A DNA stretch of 64,000 nucleotides from Pteria penguin (GCA_035048485.1 CM068581.1:60060393-60124392), one strand, 5' to 3'. Shown: positions 1-12,700, counted from the stretch's first letter. Numbers and translations are program-made. The notes: a model not told the origin generated them from the letters alone.

Positions 1-204
1 GTGACCTACTTTTGCCTGTGGTGGTGCCATCTGTCGACGGATCTGGACAAAAACAACAAAAATTGTAGGAGACCATGAGTACTTCATGCATACCAAGTTT
101 CATCAAATTCAGTTCATCTGTTCTGAAGAAGAAGTCGAAAATATGAAAAGTTAACGAGGAACAGAAAATGGACAGATGGAGGACGGACTACGATTGATCA
201 CAAT

Positions 205-236
<32 letters not shown>
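1..236 (-). repeat. Dispersed AGCTCACTTGA-type repeat, right end
   Basis: The stretch ends in a small palindrome, TAGCTCACTTGAGCC facing GGCTCAGGTGAGCTA, at about 204-236. It carries text such as 'gaagaagaagtcgaaa' that reappears reverse-complemented near 56,930-57,060. The two are copies of one dispersed repeat in opposite orientation. This copy is cut by the window edge. Repeats with this palindrome are common in bivalve introns, and no coding capacity is visible. Confidence 0.6.
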
Positions 237-237
<1 letters not shown>

Positions 238-2950
238 TAAAAAAAAAACCTATTAAGCATTTCAAATTTAAAGTGAGATCACTTTGACAAAATTTTCTGC
301 TCTGAAATATTGTATTGACATGATGACACTAGTTTGATACCAAAACACTAGTAAAACTAAAAGATTTGTTAAGTAAAAGTGCATGCATGTAGGGTAAACT
401 AGCTAAATTGATTAAATGAAATTTCAATCAGTTTCCATTATTCCTTCTTAAATCAATGTTATGAAATAGACTGGCTTGACTATAAATATATAAATAACGC
501 AACCAACATCGATACCTGAACACTGTATCTATTATCACAGATTCTAATGATGGAGTGTTACTCGGCATTTGTATAAACCCTTGAAATGATGTCAAGGAAT
601 TTTGCTTTGCCATGTTAACTGTTCAGAATGTTTCCAGTTGGTTTACATCGCCATCAGTTTGAAGTTTGAAAAAGCTGATGTCAATAAACTAAATTAAAGT
701 GTTGTGATGACCATGATTTATACTTACGATATAAACAGAAAACAAAGGGAAAAAAACCGGACTTTTCTAACTTACGAAATGTATTCGCCAACTTGATACT
801 AATGTCATAAAAACGTTTAGCAATTTCAAATTTAAATTCACATTTGGCGAATTGGCAATCGAGTAGTGCTCACATACAATAGGTACGATGCTGTCCGGTA
901 ATTTTGCGCACCTAAGTGTTTGCCGATTAAATTAAAGACGTTATCCTTTTGCAACTTTCAATTTTATTATTCTGATGATTAAAATCGTCATTAAAAATCA
1001 TTCACACCAAATATAAAAATTTCATTCCATTTATTTCGTATGATACCTGCATATATAAACATGTGTACCCCCTTGTTTTGGCGATGGCAGATGTGTCCGG
1101 TGCGTATGTCCCTTCCGGAAGAAAGCCTATGGAGCGCAAAGGGGACAATAAATAGTAGTGTTACGAAAATATACAATTTAATACATTTCACTTATATTGT
1201 TTAATCAGTTTATACATTATACAGAAGTTATATGTAAGTAAATATGGTTGTTTTAAGGAGTCACATAAACCTGGCCTCGCTTCGTGTTTACGTATCACAA
1301 AGTGTAACTACTGCATATAATAGATTTAATTTATCATTTATAGATCGTTATCACAAACTGGATAGGTGAAAAGTCATCATCAAATGGTTTTCAATAGATT
1401 TACAATACTTCAAATGTATCAACTGGTCGCATATCACCCACTGGCCCCAATCTACGATTTCCTGACTAAAATCTAGTCCTATGTAATATTAAACTTACTA
1501 TTACTTCCATAAAAACACCATTTTAGTTTTTAAAAAACACATACTCACTCTATCTGTCTGCGACCTACCCTATCTTACGTTTTCTTTTTCTTTTCCTATC
1601 CTATATGTTTTTTTTTCTTTCTTTTCTTTTTTTTTTAGACTTGTTCGTATTTTTTTAACCTTCTAACTATACCAAAAAAAAAAAAAAATAAATAAATAAA
1701 AATAAAAAAAAAAAAAAATAAAAAAATTCAGTAAATACAACTCCAACTGTTCAATATTTATCAAGTGCATCGATCTCCCGAAATGTTAAATCATTTCATT
1801 TTCTGCATTCCATAGAATTTTTCTCACTTGATTTGCATATGGTGTTATCAGAGACCTATAATACATATAGGTCTCTGGTGTTATAACGTTTCAGCCAGTA
1901 TCACTTGCAACGCTTTGTGATGCTCGAGGATCTTTTAAACAAGATCAAACAGTTGTCTTGTTGGGAAATTTGGACAATGAAACTTGAAAATTCCCTTTTC
2001 TATCGATAAATTGAAAACTAGGCCAAAGTGGGCGGGGCTACATAATATTCATGAAATAAGCGACGTCAATTGACCCGTTGCTGCGTACGCATTATGGAAA
2101 TGTTTGTTCAGTGGTATAATGTAGACATGTGGACATTTTATTTGCTTTGTTGATAACTTACCAGACTAGATTACATATCACACAAAAAGATAATTTGATG
2201 ATTTTGGTCTTAAGAAAGGATTAACAGACAGTAGAATAATATGGGTAAAGCGAACGTACGAGCTGCGCAAAATCACCGGACGCACAAGATAACCGGACTT
2301 GACAGTATTTGTAAGAAAACCCTTCAGAATTGATACAGAAGAACTTAAAGTTGTATTAACCCTAACAATAAACACTAACTTTTACCCCGTGTCATGGCCA
2401 GACTCCTCCGGTATCTATGTAGACCAATAATGATAGTGATGTCAAGCCGACTTTGAGTTTGAGAATGTAGATCTACATGTAGTAGCAAATAACGTTTTCA
2501 GCATGTACTACAATTACACATGTAGCATACCACGTCATTTTAACAAAATGTATATTTGATATATGTAATTTGTCACTTTAAAATAGTGATATTTTAGACA
2601 TGAATCATTCATCAGATGACATAACAAATACATACCACAACCTGAGTTTCCTCTGACTATGATTTATAAAGATGACAATGGAATTTTCCCTACCTGTTCT
2701 AAGAGCAGAGATTTTATTCATAACAAATAGTTTAAGTGGGTAGTTAAAGACTAAGAAATATATGAACTGTTCAAAGTTTAATATACAAGTCACTGGATTC
2801 GGGAAATGTATAGTACAACTTACACGGAAGATGACACCCCTGTCAACATACCGGCGACAATAATTCAACAAATTCTGATAATTAACCTTAGTCAAGGTCT
2901 TAAAACTTAAACATTTTACAACATGGCTTTTCTGTAGATATCAAACACAC
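237..2950. other. Non-coding stretch left of the minus-strand first exon
   Basis: If the exon at 2951-3031 is real, this would be its first intron. It is AT-rich with an A-rich run at about 1673-1733 and one hairpin element at 1849-1877. Frames at 428-613, 991-1191 and 2605-2895 (minus) have no recognisable domain. The best exon-like block (428-613) cannot follow the phase-0 donor at 2951 without a stop. No gene is supported. Confidence 0.4.
1849..1877. mobile_element. 29-bp hAT-like palindrome with TSD
   Basis: Two inverted arms, CAGAGACCTAT and ATAGGTCTCTG, enclose a few AT bases. Directly outside, GTGTTAT occurs on both sides (1842-1848 and 1878-1884); if the last G belongs to the flank, the repeat is 8 bp, GGTGTTAT. 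A CAGRG start and an 8-bp duplication are hAT-family hallmarks, so this looks like two terminal repeats with almost nothing between them. Confidence 0.55.
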
Positions 2951-3031
2951 CTCTGGAGTATCTGCAAATAAATCGTCTTCGTCTTTTGCATTATTTTCGT
3001 CAAACGGGGGAGGTTCTCGATCGTCCGACAT
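2951..3031 (-). CDS. Sorting nexin 1/2-like protein, first coding exon
   Basis: The reverse strand opens with ATG at 3031 and encodes 27 residues starting MSDDREPPPFDE and ending DEDDLFADTPE. A GTGTGT donor follows in phase 0. The acidic opening with REPPP and a D-D-L-F box resembles the N-terminus of SNX1/SNX2, retromer-associated sorting nexins that bind endosomal phosphoinositides through PX and BAR domains. Those domains would lie in later exons; none was found to the left, so they are probably outside the window. A CACGTG E-box lies just upstream (around 3041-3046). Only the N-terminal resemblance and a plausible start and donor support the name; any other acidic-N-terminus protein remains possible. 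Confidence 0.45.
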
Positions 3032-3379
3032 GTTTATGATCACGTGATTTTTACTGTAACGACAACTCCCCCTTTATCCTATTCTATCAGCATGCATGTA
3101 ACATCCTGTTGTTGCTGCAATGCTATATGGGTGTGGATTGGTGGACTGTCACGCTTTTATTTATTTATTATTTTTTTTACAGAATTTATCAAAAACTTAT
3201 CTTAATACTGTAGAATGGGCAATACAAAATTCTGCACTCTTCATTTACTCCTGCAGTGTCTACTCACCCCCCCCCCCTTTTTCTGAAATCCTGGATCTGC
3301 AACTGTACTGATATTTTCTGTAGTAGATAATTACTATCCACGTGTTTTGCAGACCTGACTACAAAAAAGTTAACATCAT

Positions 3380-3413
3380 CAGGGACGTGTACTTTATTAT
3401 ATAAACGTCCCTG
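3380..3413. mobile_element. 34-bp hAT-like palindrome with imperfect TSD
   Basis: Arms CAGGGACGT and ACGTCCCTG flank an AT-rich loop. The flanks ACATCAT (3373-3379) and ACATTAT (3414-3420) differ at one of seven positions, suggesting an older target-site duplication. It has the same architecture as 1849-1877 and 3888-3913. Confidence 0.45.
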
Positions 3414-3887
3414 ACATTATACTCAGAGACAAGTAGTCTGTCATACTGCAGTATACAGTAGAAAATCTCTGATTTATTGTTCCGCCCTTAAATGGATTAT
3501 CTATAAAATGACCCCTTGATTTGTCATTATGACGTGTTAGATTGGATTCTAGGATAAATCATCAGTGAGATAAGTTATATCATATAATTTATATGTGATT
3601 TTGGTTGGCAAGGAAAGGGGTAATGACGGGTTGTAAAGGAAGCATATGTCTTATACAGGCAAGTTTTGAGGGACGACACCCTTCCAGCAGGATTTCTCGA
3701 AATTAAGGTGCATGACCTATTGAAAACTTAAAATTCTGGTAGAGAACAGGGTCTGACAAACAATTTGATATACACGTGTATGGGTTATATATAAAGCTAA
3801 GATGTAGAAATTAAGTTGTGTAAATCTTGCCGGAAGTTGGTAATTTAACATGGAACCCTACGAGAAAAGGAATTACCATGTTTTGAC

Positions 3888-3913
3888 CAGAGACATATAT
3901 ACACATGTCTCTG
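3888..3913. mobile_element. 26-bp hAT-like palindrome with exact 8-bp TSD
   Basis: Arms CAGAGACAT and ATGTCTCTG enclose an 8-bp core TATATACA... of TA and CA steps. GTTTTGAC occurs exactly at 3880-3887 and again at 3914-3921, an 8-bp target-site duplication. This is the cleanest of the small palindromes. Its core already carries the TA and CA dinucleotides that make up the expanded copy at 5106-5343. Confidence 0.65.
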
Positions 3914-4139
3914 GTTTTGACCTAATGATAAAGAAAAGTTCAGGAAACTGTTTGACCTATACAAGCCCATAATTACTGAGGTAACGCCGTGCACTACTAG
4001 TCCACCTGAAATTCAAATTGAACCAGTATTTCTCCGAGATCAAGTTTGTAATCAATTTTCAGAACAATATCTGTATCTATAATGAGAAAGAGAGTCTGAA
4101 AATGGCCGATTTTTAACGCTAAAGTAAATCATGGCGGGT

Positions 4140-4178
4140 GTGTGTGTGTGTGTGTGTGGTGGGGGGGGGGGGGGGGGG
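4140..4178. repeat. (GT)n microsatellite running into poly-G
   Basis: About nine GT units are followed by a run of roughly 18 G. Such a G run is prone to assembly and polymerase error, and its length should not be trusted. Confidence 0.85.
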
Positions 4179-5105
4179 TAGTGGAGGTCTGGGTCTTTTT
4201 TCGCCGATAATACTTGTTTAATATATGTTGTTTTCTAATTAATTTACTAAATTGTTTTGTTGTATTGCAGCAGTGTGCATAAATTTGTTTCTTTCTTTCT
4301 GAACGTTAATACTACAAATTATTTTCATCATGCAAAGACAAGATGTGCGCGGGCTCTGGAAAACATTTACCCATGCAAACATAGGCGCAAATTTTCGTTC
4401 TCATAGTGCCTGTAGCTCTAAGTTGAAATAACTGACCCTGAACACTGTTCATCCATGTTTGGGAAGTGGAAATGAGTTTACTATTAACTGTCAGCATTGG
4501 CGGATTTTGAGGGAGGATTGCAACCCCTCTTTGGTTGGAAAATTTAACAACCCCCCCCCCCCAAAAGGAGGTTATTATCGGCCATTCAGTTCAAGGCTGC
4601 AAGACACCTCCCTTCCAGACTGAAAAGTGAAATAGTAGTCATCGTAGACTTGTGCATGACCAGTGTCTAGATCTGTGCGATTCAAGCAAGACTCCTTGGC
4701 ACAGAAAGTGACATAAAGCAGAGGTATCATATTGCAAATTTTGTTTTGAGTTTGCCCATCTCCCCAATTTTGAATTACTTCCTACGGGTCTGCGTTCAGC
4801 TGAATAGCAAACCGCTGACCATGCATTTCTCTTGCTGAAAAGAATTAAGGTTGTGGAGGATTTTATGTATATGGTTACGATATCTGCCTGCAACATTACA
4901 TAGAAAATAAAAATTGAGAAGGGATATGCCCGAAGGATTTTTTTGGTGTCTCTCTTATCATGACATAGTACCTCGGTTTTTATTGTCTCCGACTGAAATA
5001 CTGGATATCGGCGTGCCTGGCGGTGGCCAAAGCCTCGGCCGAGCACTTCATCCATTGCATGGACTATATACCGAATCTCTTTTAATGGAAAGTTGTAACT
5101 AAATG

Positions 5106-5343
<238 letters not shown>

Positions 5344-5672
5344 CTAAATGTCAAGATAATTTCTGTGTCCGGAAAACTACAAGACCTACTTTAAGCCATG
5401 AAGTAGGTCACGATGCACCAACATAGCTGAAATACAAATGTACTCTTTAAAGACTTATTGAAAGATACATTATTTGTGACGAAATTTCAACATTGAAATG
5501 CATTCCGTATGTAAAGAATACTATTACCCTTGACGAACAGCGCCATAGCTTTGTATGTCAGTCTTAAATACAACAGCCGTATAAAAGTGGTAATTAAACC
5601 ACTGCATCGAATAAAAACCTTGAGATTGCCTTAAGACTAGCGTACTTTTTATGTGAAATTACCTCAATCTGT

Positions 5673-5855
5673 CATGCGCGGATACAGAGGGGGTTGGGAC
5701 GGGGTGGGTCTGGACCCCCGCCCTGGAATCCGAAAAATTTACCAAAAAAAGGGTAATATTTGGGCATTTTGGGGGTTGGACCCCCCTCGTCTAAGAGAAA
5801 AATTTACCTTTTTTGGTTGGACCCCCTCTGACAAAAATTTCTGGATCCGGGCATG
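5673..5855. mobile_element. 183-bp MITE, hAT-type 'GCGGAT' family
   Basis: The left end CATGCGCGGATACAGA and the reverse complement of the right end, CATGCCCGGATCCAGA, match at 14 of 16 bases. ATCTGT flanks both sides (5667-5672 and 5856-5861). The interior is G/C-homopolymer rich (GGACCCCC blocks) and non-coding. Single-ended relatives with 'TGGCGGATTT' occur near 4498 and 8106. Confidence 0.65.
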
Positions 5856-6068
5856 ATCTGTTATGGAAATTTGAGGACTTACGGTGTCCACTGATTAACA
5901 CGCCGCTAATTTATAATAATTTCTTTTTATTGGGTTCAAATGATATTTTTAATACATCATGTCCCATTGAAAACCCCACCCCACCACCTAAAATGGGAGG
6001 GACATTACCATAATTACTGAACAAACTGTATAGTGAGTAGTAAAGATGCTTCGGTTTAACTGTATGAC

Positions 6069-6083
6069 TGCACACACACACAT

Positions 6084-6143
<60 letters not shown>
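6069..6143. repeat. (CA)n then (GA)n microsatellite
   Basis: Short CA runs change into an uninterrupted GA tract of roughly 50 bp, ending just before the target-site duplication of the SINE at 6165. Reading frames over it are artefacts. Confidence 0.9.
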
Positions 6144-6144
<1 letters not shown>

Positions 6145-6164
6145 AATGTATAACGCTATTCGAT

Positions 6165-6440
6165 TGATTGATTGATTTTTGTTTAACGTCACACCACGAA
6201 TATTTCACGTATAGATCTATGGTGACGGCATCTGTCTGATGCAGGGCATACAAATTTTGACCTTTGCAACGGATCCACCCGAAGCAGTGAGGGATTTTTA
6301 ACATGCCATGCATACCACGACACGGGGCTTCGGTTTTACTGTCTCATCCGAAAGACAGGACATCGGCATGACCAGAGCGGGAGTCGAACCCCGGCCTCCC
6401 GATCAAGAGACGAGTGCGATAGCACTAGGCCACGCCGGCT
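6165..6440 (-). mobile_element. tRNA-derived SINE, copy 1
   Basis: On the minus strand the element starts with a tRNA-like head: an A-box-like 'TGGCCTAGTGC' and a B-box 'GGTTCGACTCCC'. A conserved body around the plus-strand text 'GGTGACGGCATCTG' follows, then a short-repeat tail seen here as (GATT)n. Flanks TATAACGCTATTCGAT (6149-6164) and TATAACGCTTTCGAT (6441-6455) form a target-site duplication with one indel. SINEs of this type are transcribed by RNA polymerase III and mobilised by LINE machinery. It is not a functional tRNA gene. Confidence 0.85.
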
Positions 6441-6626
6441 TATAACGCTTTCGATCAACTAACCAGCTACAAGGAATACGAAAATATATTTTATGCAATT
6501 TATAGTTTACTGTCATCGACTTGTCTTAATTTCGCATTAAATAAAATAAAGCAATATCATTGGCTAATAATTGTTTGCGAACCCATCAGCCATATTTAGG
6601 CGCTGAGAAAAAAAGATCTCAGTATA

Positions 6627-6734
6627 ATGTCAACAGATGATCAGTCAGTGGAAGTCATGGAAGAAAACGTGAATGAAGATACTCCTCCGACATCGGACGA
6701 TCACACGTTTGTGAAACCAGCCCCACCTCAGCCA
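6627..6734 (+). CDS. ENSA: Endosulfine exon 1 (N-terminal 36 residues)
   Basis: ATG at 6627 opens [14 protein letters not shown], an acidic, proline-rich disordered stretch ending PAPPQP. The donor GTTCGT at 6735 is in phase 0; the alternative GTACCT at 6739 would shift exon 2 out of frame. The N-terminus is the variable part of the family, so this exon rests on splice phase and composition rather than on conservation. Confidence 0.8.
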
Positions 6735-9700
6735 GTTCGTACCTTAAATTTGATAATGTTACGCTTTCAATTTCAAAATCCATGGTACTTGGTAGAGATT
6801 TACAGTACGTCATCATCATGTACTACATGATTGATGACAATGATAGTCAGTTACTCGGTTTCATACTGTAGTCATAGTACATAGACATTTCAATTATTTT
6901 GCTGATATGTTTTTCTCTTATTTTTTTTATTCAATCATTTTGAATTTAAAGGTTTTTGTATTTTTATACCTCGTGTGAAACAGGTTGGGTCCAAAATGAT
7001 GGGTAGGTAGGAACACAGGGTTCAGGAATCGATGATTTTGACACGCATCATACTACCTCATAGTAAGAAATGCCAAGAGAGGACACTTCATTTCGAGTCA
7101 CGTACATTACAAAGGGGAAATCGACTCATACTTAGGGTCATTTCTCTTCGACATCAAAGTATTATTTTTAGTATATCTCGCCTGCCTGAATATTATACGT
7201 TCGCTCCTATATAGTCTCATTCACATCAACTCACCATAAGTGTCTGTAAAAATCACTTTTGAGACGATTACTACATTATGTACACTATCATGTCCAGTGA
7301 GCTGTTTTGTAATAAGTAACAAGTGCTCTGATTGGTCGATATTTTAATGAATGTTAGCGATTTTTCTTATTTTTTTTCTTATTTTTTTTCTTATTTGTAA
7401 CTTTGTGAAAATTTATAGGGTTGGTGGTGAAAAATAGGGTCAGTCAGATAAGTGCAAACACAAATAATTTTTTTTTTTGGCCGAATTAGACTTTGAACAT
7501 CATTTGAAGTGGCCTTTTTTTGCAGGGTGCCGGTACTTGCTCAGCACTGACGCCAGCAATCACAATCTTCCAAACAAAATCCAAGGATTCTAAAGCTAAT
7601 CCAGTGATACACATGATTATATGATTTCATATATAGAATTTAAAAGATGTGTTCAAACAAGTTTATTGTATTACAGCATAATGGCCATCATACATCAAGG
7701 CTCTGAACTTCTTTGAGGGCATTTTAATAGACTATTTCCGAATTATATCCAAACTAAGGACATTGCATACTTTGGTGATATTTAATTTACGACGTAATAA
7801 TCTTATCTTTGGATACATAACGTCAATGCTTCTAACGAGTATGACATCACAATCATTTGTCCGTAGTCTGGCATGTTAAATCTATGTTTTTAATGGTCCT
7901 TTACTGGAAAATCGCCTATTGTAAATGAAAGATTCAAGAGAACCCTAAAATTCAATTTAAAAAAAACCCCATTCTCATTGGGTATTACAGTATTTACTTG
8001 AATATAATATGCACTTTTTTTCACCACTTTGACCCCTCATTTTTTCACTGCGTATTATACATAGGGTTAGAAATCTGGAACTTTTTTTCCACGCTTTTAA
8101 GCTTCAGTGGCGGATTTAGAGGGGTGTGTGTGTCCGTTAAAGTATCTAAAGCCGTCAATCAAACCCATGAGGCATGAGATATATCTATTGTCTGTATACT
8201 GTCTGCTTCCCATAGTAAATGCCCAAGGTGATAACAGGAGTAATGTCTACAGTGTGCCATTCAGTGAACACGATAGAATACTTGCGCTGTGTTATTTAGC
8301 AATGGTTTCTGATTAGCAGATTGTACGGGTGATATATAATGATTTATCCTTAATTGGTTAGTCGATAGTTACGCAACAGGTGAAACTACTTGACCGTAAC
8401 GGCAAGAGCATCGACAGTTTAAATAACACTCATTTATTCATTCTTTATGTATTTTGTCCTCACAAACATTTGCGATCCCCCCGTAAAGTTCATGTGGTAT
8501 AGTAGACCAGTAGTTCATTCTAACGAGAGAGAAAAAAATGAAGCGATTGTTTGGGACAAGGGTTCTAGTTAAGACATTTTAAGTCTATGCGAGTTTGATT
8601 GTAAATGAAATGAAAGAGAGAAAAGCATTGATATCACATGATGAATAAAGGCTGTTCGTTCTGTGCCGCTTTTGATAGTAATACACGTTACGCGATTACG
8701 CTGTTAAACTAAAAGATATACGGCAAAGCAAATTTAGCTTGCAGTCTTACTGTTTCAACATGAAATTGACATCTTGTTTTGGATTTTTCCCCTGCATATT
8801 ATACACGTAGTTTGATGTTTTTTCATGATTTTCGAGGTAATTTTTAGGGGTGTGTATTATAGTCGGGTGCTTATGATATTCGAGTAAATACAGTACGTTT
8901 TGTTACATGTAAGTCATACACTAATGAATTCATCAAAAGAAATGGGTACAAACCATAATAAACAATCTTACAAGGATTTGTTCGACAGATTCGGAGGTGA
9001 AGTCATTGGGGATGATAGGTAAAGATTGGCCCTATTCAATTTTTATCGGCAAATTACCGATGGCCAACCACAATCACATTTTTAACCATATTGTGTTCAT
9101 CATTCACATGTGGCTTTAGTACAATGAGAGGAAGGTCCCTATTGACCTTGGTCTCAAAAAGGCAAAGGTCAAGCTCAGCTGAGTAAATGTACCTTGAATT
9201 TTGCTGCCATGCAAGGGAATGGTACACTTGGCATTGCTGTATTTTATTCGTTTGCGGGGGTATATATGAATCACCTTGTCTGTCCGTCTGTCTGTCCAGA
9301 AAACTTTAACTTTGACCATAACTTTTGAACCAAAAGAGACTGGGTATTCATACTACACATGTATATTCCTTGTGGCAAGACCTTTCTTTTGGTACCAAAA
9401 TTTTTGACCTTGTGACCTTGGCCTTGACATTTGACTTACTTTTTAAAAACTTTAACTTTAGCTATAACTTTTGAACCAAAAGAGACTCCGTATTCATACT
9501 AACATGTATATTCTTTGTGACAAGATCTTTCTTTTGGTACCAAAATGTTTGATTTTGTTACCTTGGCCTTGACATTTGACTTACTCTTTAAAAACTTTAA
9601 CCTTAGCTATAACTTTTGAACCAAAAGAGTCCGGTTATTCATACTTCACATGTATATTCCTTGTGGCAAGACCTTTCTTTTGGTGCCGAAATTTCTGACC

Positions 9701-12700
9701 TTGAGACTTGGCCTTGACAATTGACCTATTTTTTAAAAACTTTAACCATAGCCATAACTTTTCAACCAAAAGAGACTGGTTATTCACACTACACATGTAT
9801 ATTCCTTGTGGCAAGACCTTTCTCTTTTGGCACCAAAAGGTTTGACCTTGTGACCTTGGCCTTGACATTTGACTTACTTTTTAAAAACTTTAACTTTAGC
9901 TATAACTTTTGAACCAAAAGAGACTGGGTATTCATACTACACATGTATATTCTTTGTGGCAAGATCTTTCTTTTGGTACCAAAATTTTTAACCTTGTGAC
10001 CTTTTCCTTGACATTTGAACTCCTTTTTAAAAACTATAACCTTAGCTATAACTTTTGAAGCAAAATAGACTGGGTATTCATACTACACATGTATATTCCT
10101 TGTGGCAAGACCTTTCTTTTGGTGCCAAAATTTTTTATCTTGTGACCTTAGCCTTGACATTTTACTTACTTTTTAAAAACTTTAACCTTAGCCATAACTT
10201 TTGAAGCAAAAGAGACTGTGTATTCATACTACACATGTATTTTCTTTGTGGCAAGACCTCTCTTCTGGTACCAAAAATTTTGACCTTGTGACCTTGGCCT
10301 TGACATTTGACTTACTTTTTAAAAACTTTAACCTAAGCCATAACTTCACAAGACATTGTCTTCGTGAGATTGCTGCCCTTGATATATTTGTGACTTGAAA
10401 CTTTACTATGTATCTGATGTTTCTGCTTTGAATTGTAAATATTAGATCTTTTATATTGCAAATGAGATTCCTCATGACCAGATCTTACATTTGAAACCAT
10501 TACTTTTGTCTTTGGTCTATGCCCTATTTTGAATTTTGGTGCCGAGGGGGGGGGGGGAATTTGTTCCGTTAGGACAGTTCTAGTTGTTTTTGCCTTTGTA
10601 TGTGTGTGGATAGTTTCCACACTCTTTAAATCTTCATTAAATTTATTAATCCATGAATTTGTTTTAGAATGAATCTTAAATTGTCAATATACACACTTAC
10701 TGTTATACTCGGATGAACATATCAGTGAATGACTTTACTTGGATGCTCATAACTTTCATTCTTATCTTTCTTTCGTATTTTACTTTTACCTGTCAATTAG
10801 ATTACTGATTATGAGGAGGATTCCATACAGATGCCTGTGGTAAATAGCTTGAGCTACATGTATTAAGTGTGCTAACAGCGTGTGCATACTACATGTATAT
10901 AATACATTACACAAGTTTTGTACCTTTAATTTTTCCTATTCTTAACCTATCGGTGGAATTTTTCAAGATTAAGACTTGACTTTTCTTTACCTACATGTAT
11001 CAATGATATAAATTCATTATGTATAATAAATTTTCTGATAAAGATACATGTATATACATTTAGATTCTGCCATATATTTAAGTTTTATCATAATGTAAAT
11101 ACATACTGTTAACAGGCTTTGCTATTTATGAAATCTGTTTCATCAAAGTGGTAATTATGTGTATCTTAATTAGCCAGCATTATGACATATTTTCATAATA
11201 ATAAGCAAATAATTTTAAAAAATGTAATAATGTGAATACAGTACATCATGCTTAATACTGTCTGAAGAATTAATGAATTTACTGTCTGATAAGAGTTAAT
11301 AAATTTGTCAAATTTTGTGTCTTCCTATTTCCAGAATTGTTGTTTGGATACTTAAATCACCACCTAAATTACTAAAAGTTTCATATAAAGTTTTTATTTT
11401 GTTTTTCATGCAACCCAATTTGAGACAAAATATTCAAAATCCACTACAAGTGTTGTTACCTTTCCGTCAAGGGGTGATCCAGGGCAGGGGTGACATTGAT
11501 ACAGAGGATAGCCTCCTTAAGTTTAAGTCTGACTATTATCTTTGTCAGACCAGCTGATCAAATCAAATGCTCCAGATTGAATCTAGTAAGGTGTTTTAAG
11601 AAGTGGTGTTGTTTTTTATTACATTTAGAAGAAAAGTTTTGTCACTTTTGAGGCCTTAGATTGAATGATCGAGGGTATATTGTTTTTATCCTGTCTGTCC
11701 ATTTATTTGTCTGTTTGTCAGTAACTTTAACCCTGCCCTTAACTTTAGAATCATTAAAGATAAAAGCGTTATATTTGGCATTATAATTAAACAGAGATAC
11801 TGAATACGTGTCATTAGCTTTAATCAGTATGCAGTGCTGTACAATATTTGTTTACTCACTTTACTGTTTATGAATTTTTTTTTTTCTTTTTTGTGCCATT
11901 TACTATCTTATATATAATATAATTGGGTAAATAACAACTACTGGTACCTAATTACTGAACAATATATAATGGCTAGGTAGTTAGTTCTATTCTAATATGT
12001 TTCTGCAGTCAGACGACAAGTGCTGTTGTTACATAAGAATTAGTAATTCAGTTTTCAGAAAATAATTGCGTTTGTATAGTAAGCATTGTGCATCTGAGGG
12101 GGAATATGTGAGAGAACTATCACCGGGAGAGTTTTATGGAAGCAAATCGCATGTATTAAAATTATAATTTGAATTCTTTTATTAACTCAGATTATGTACC
12201 AATGTTTTAATTTGTTTAAAAATAAAAAAAAATATGCACTAGAGGTTGGATTAATTTTTGTATTACAGGAACAAACCATGCAACAAGAAGAAGCAAAGTT
12301 CAAAAGTAAATATGGAAATTTAAAGCCTTGTGGTGGATCAGCTCTTTTGGCAAAAAGATTACAAAAGGTATCATTTATACAAGTAAAGTTATGATGTTCA
12401 AGCTAGATACTTATTCGCTATCACAGTCAAGTTAGCAGGTGAATGAGCTTAAATATCAATTATGACTGTATAAGCAGTAAAGGATCTCCACTTTGCCAAA
12501 TGAAAATTTACATTTGGCGAATAAATTTCATTGTCCACGATCATGATGATAATCCTATTTCTTCTGAAACGATCCTTTAGCCTGTGATAAAATCATAAAA
12601 TACAAAACCAGTAAGAAACACATAGCAATACGTAATGTGTAATTGTGTAGTACTACATTTTAATTATTCAAAGTACATTTAACTTCATAGTTATTGGCTA

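Larger units (their letters stand above)
6735..12268 (+). other. Endosulfine intron 1 (5.5 kb)
   Basis: The intron holds an inverted-repeat element (7986-8895) and the 145-bp tandem array at about 9295-10345, plus an AT-rich remainder. A run of G at about 10549-10557 interrupts it. No internal exon fits between the two phase-0 splice sites. Confidence 0.7.

Noticed and set aside
428..613. Second exon of the sorting nexin-like gene
   Set aside because: An acceptor and donor can be imagined, but joining to the phase-0 donor at 2951 gives an early stop, and there is no PX-domain sequence.
6056..6313. Frames rich in SLSLSL on the minus strand
   Set aside because: They read through the (GA)n tract and the SINE.
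6380..6440. tRNA gene (also near 40,015-40,075 and 61,625-61,690)
   Set aside because: A- and B-boxes are present, but the sequence is fused to a conserved SINE body and flanked by target-site duplications; it is the SINE head.
9635..10475. Overlapping ORFs on both strands in the satellite array
   Set aside because: Each is a shadow of the 145-bp repeat and shows the repeat period.
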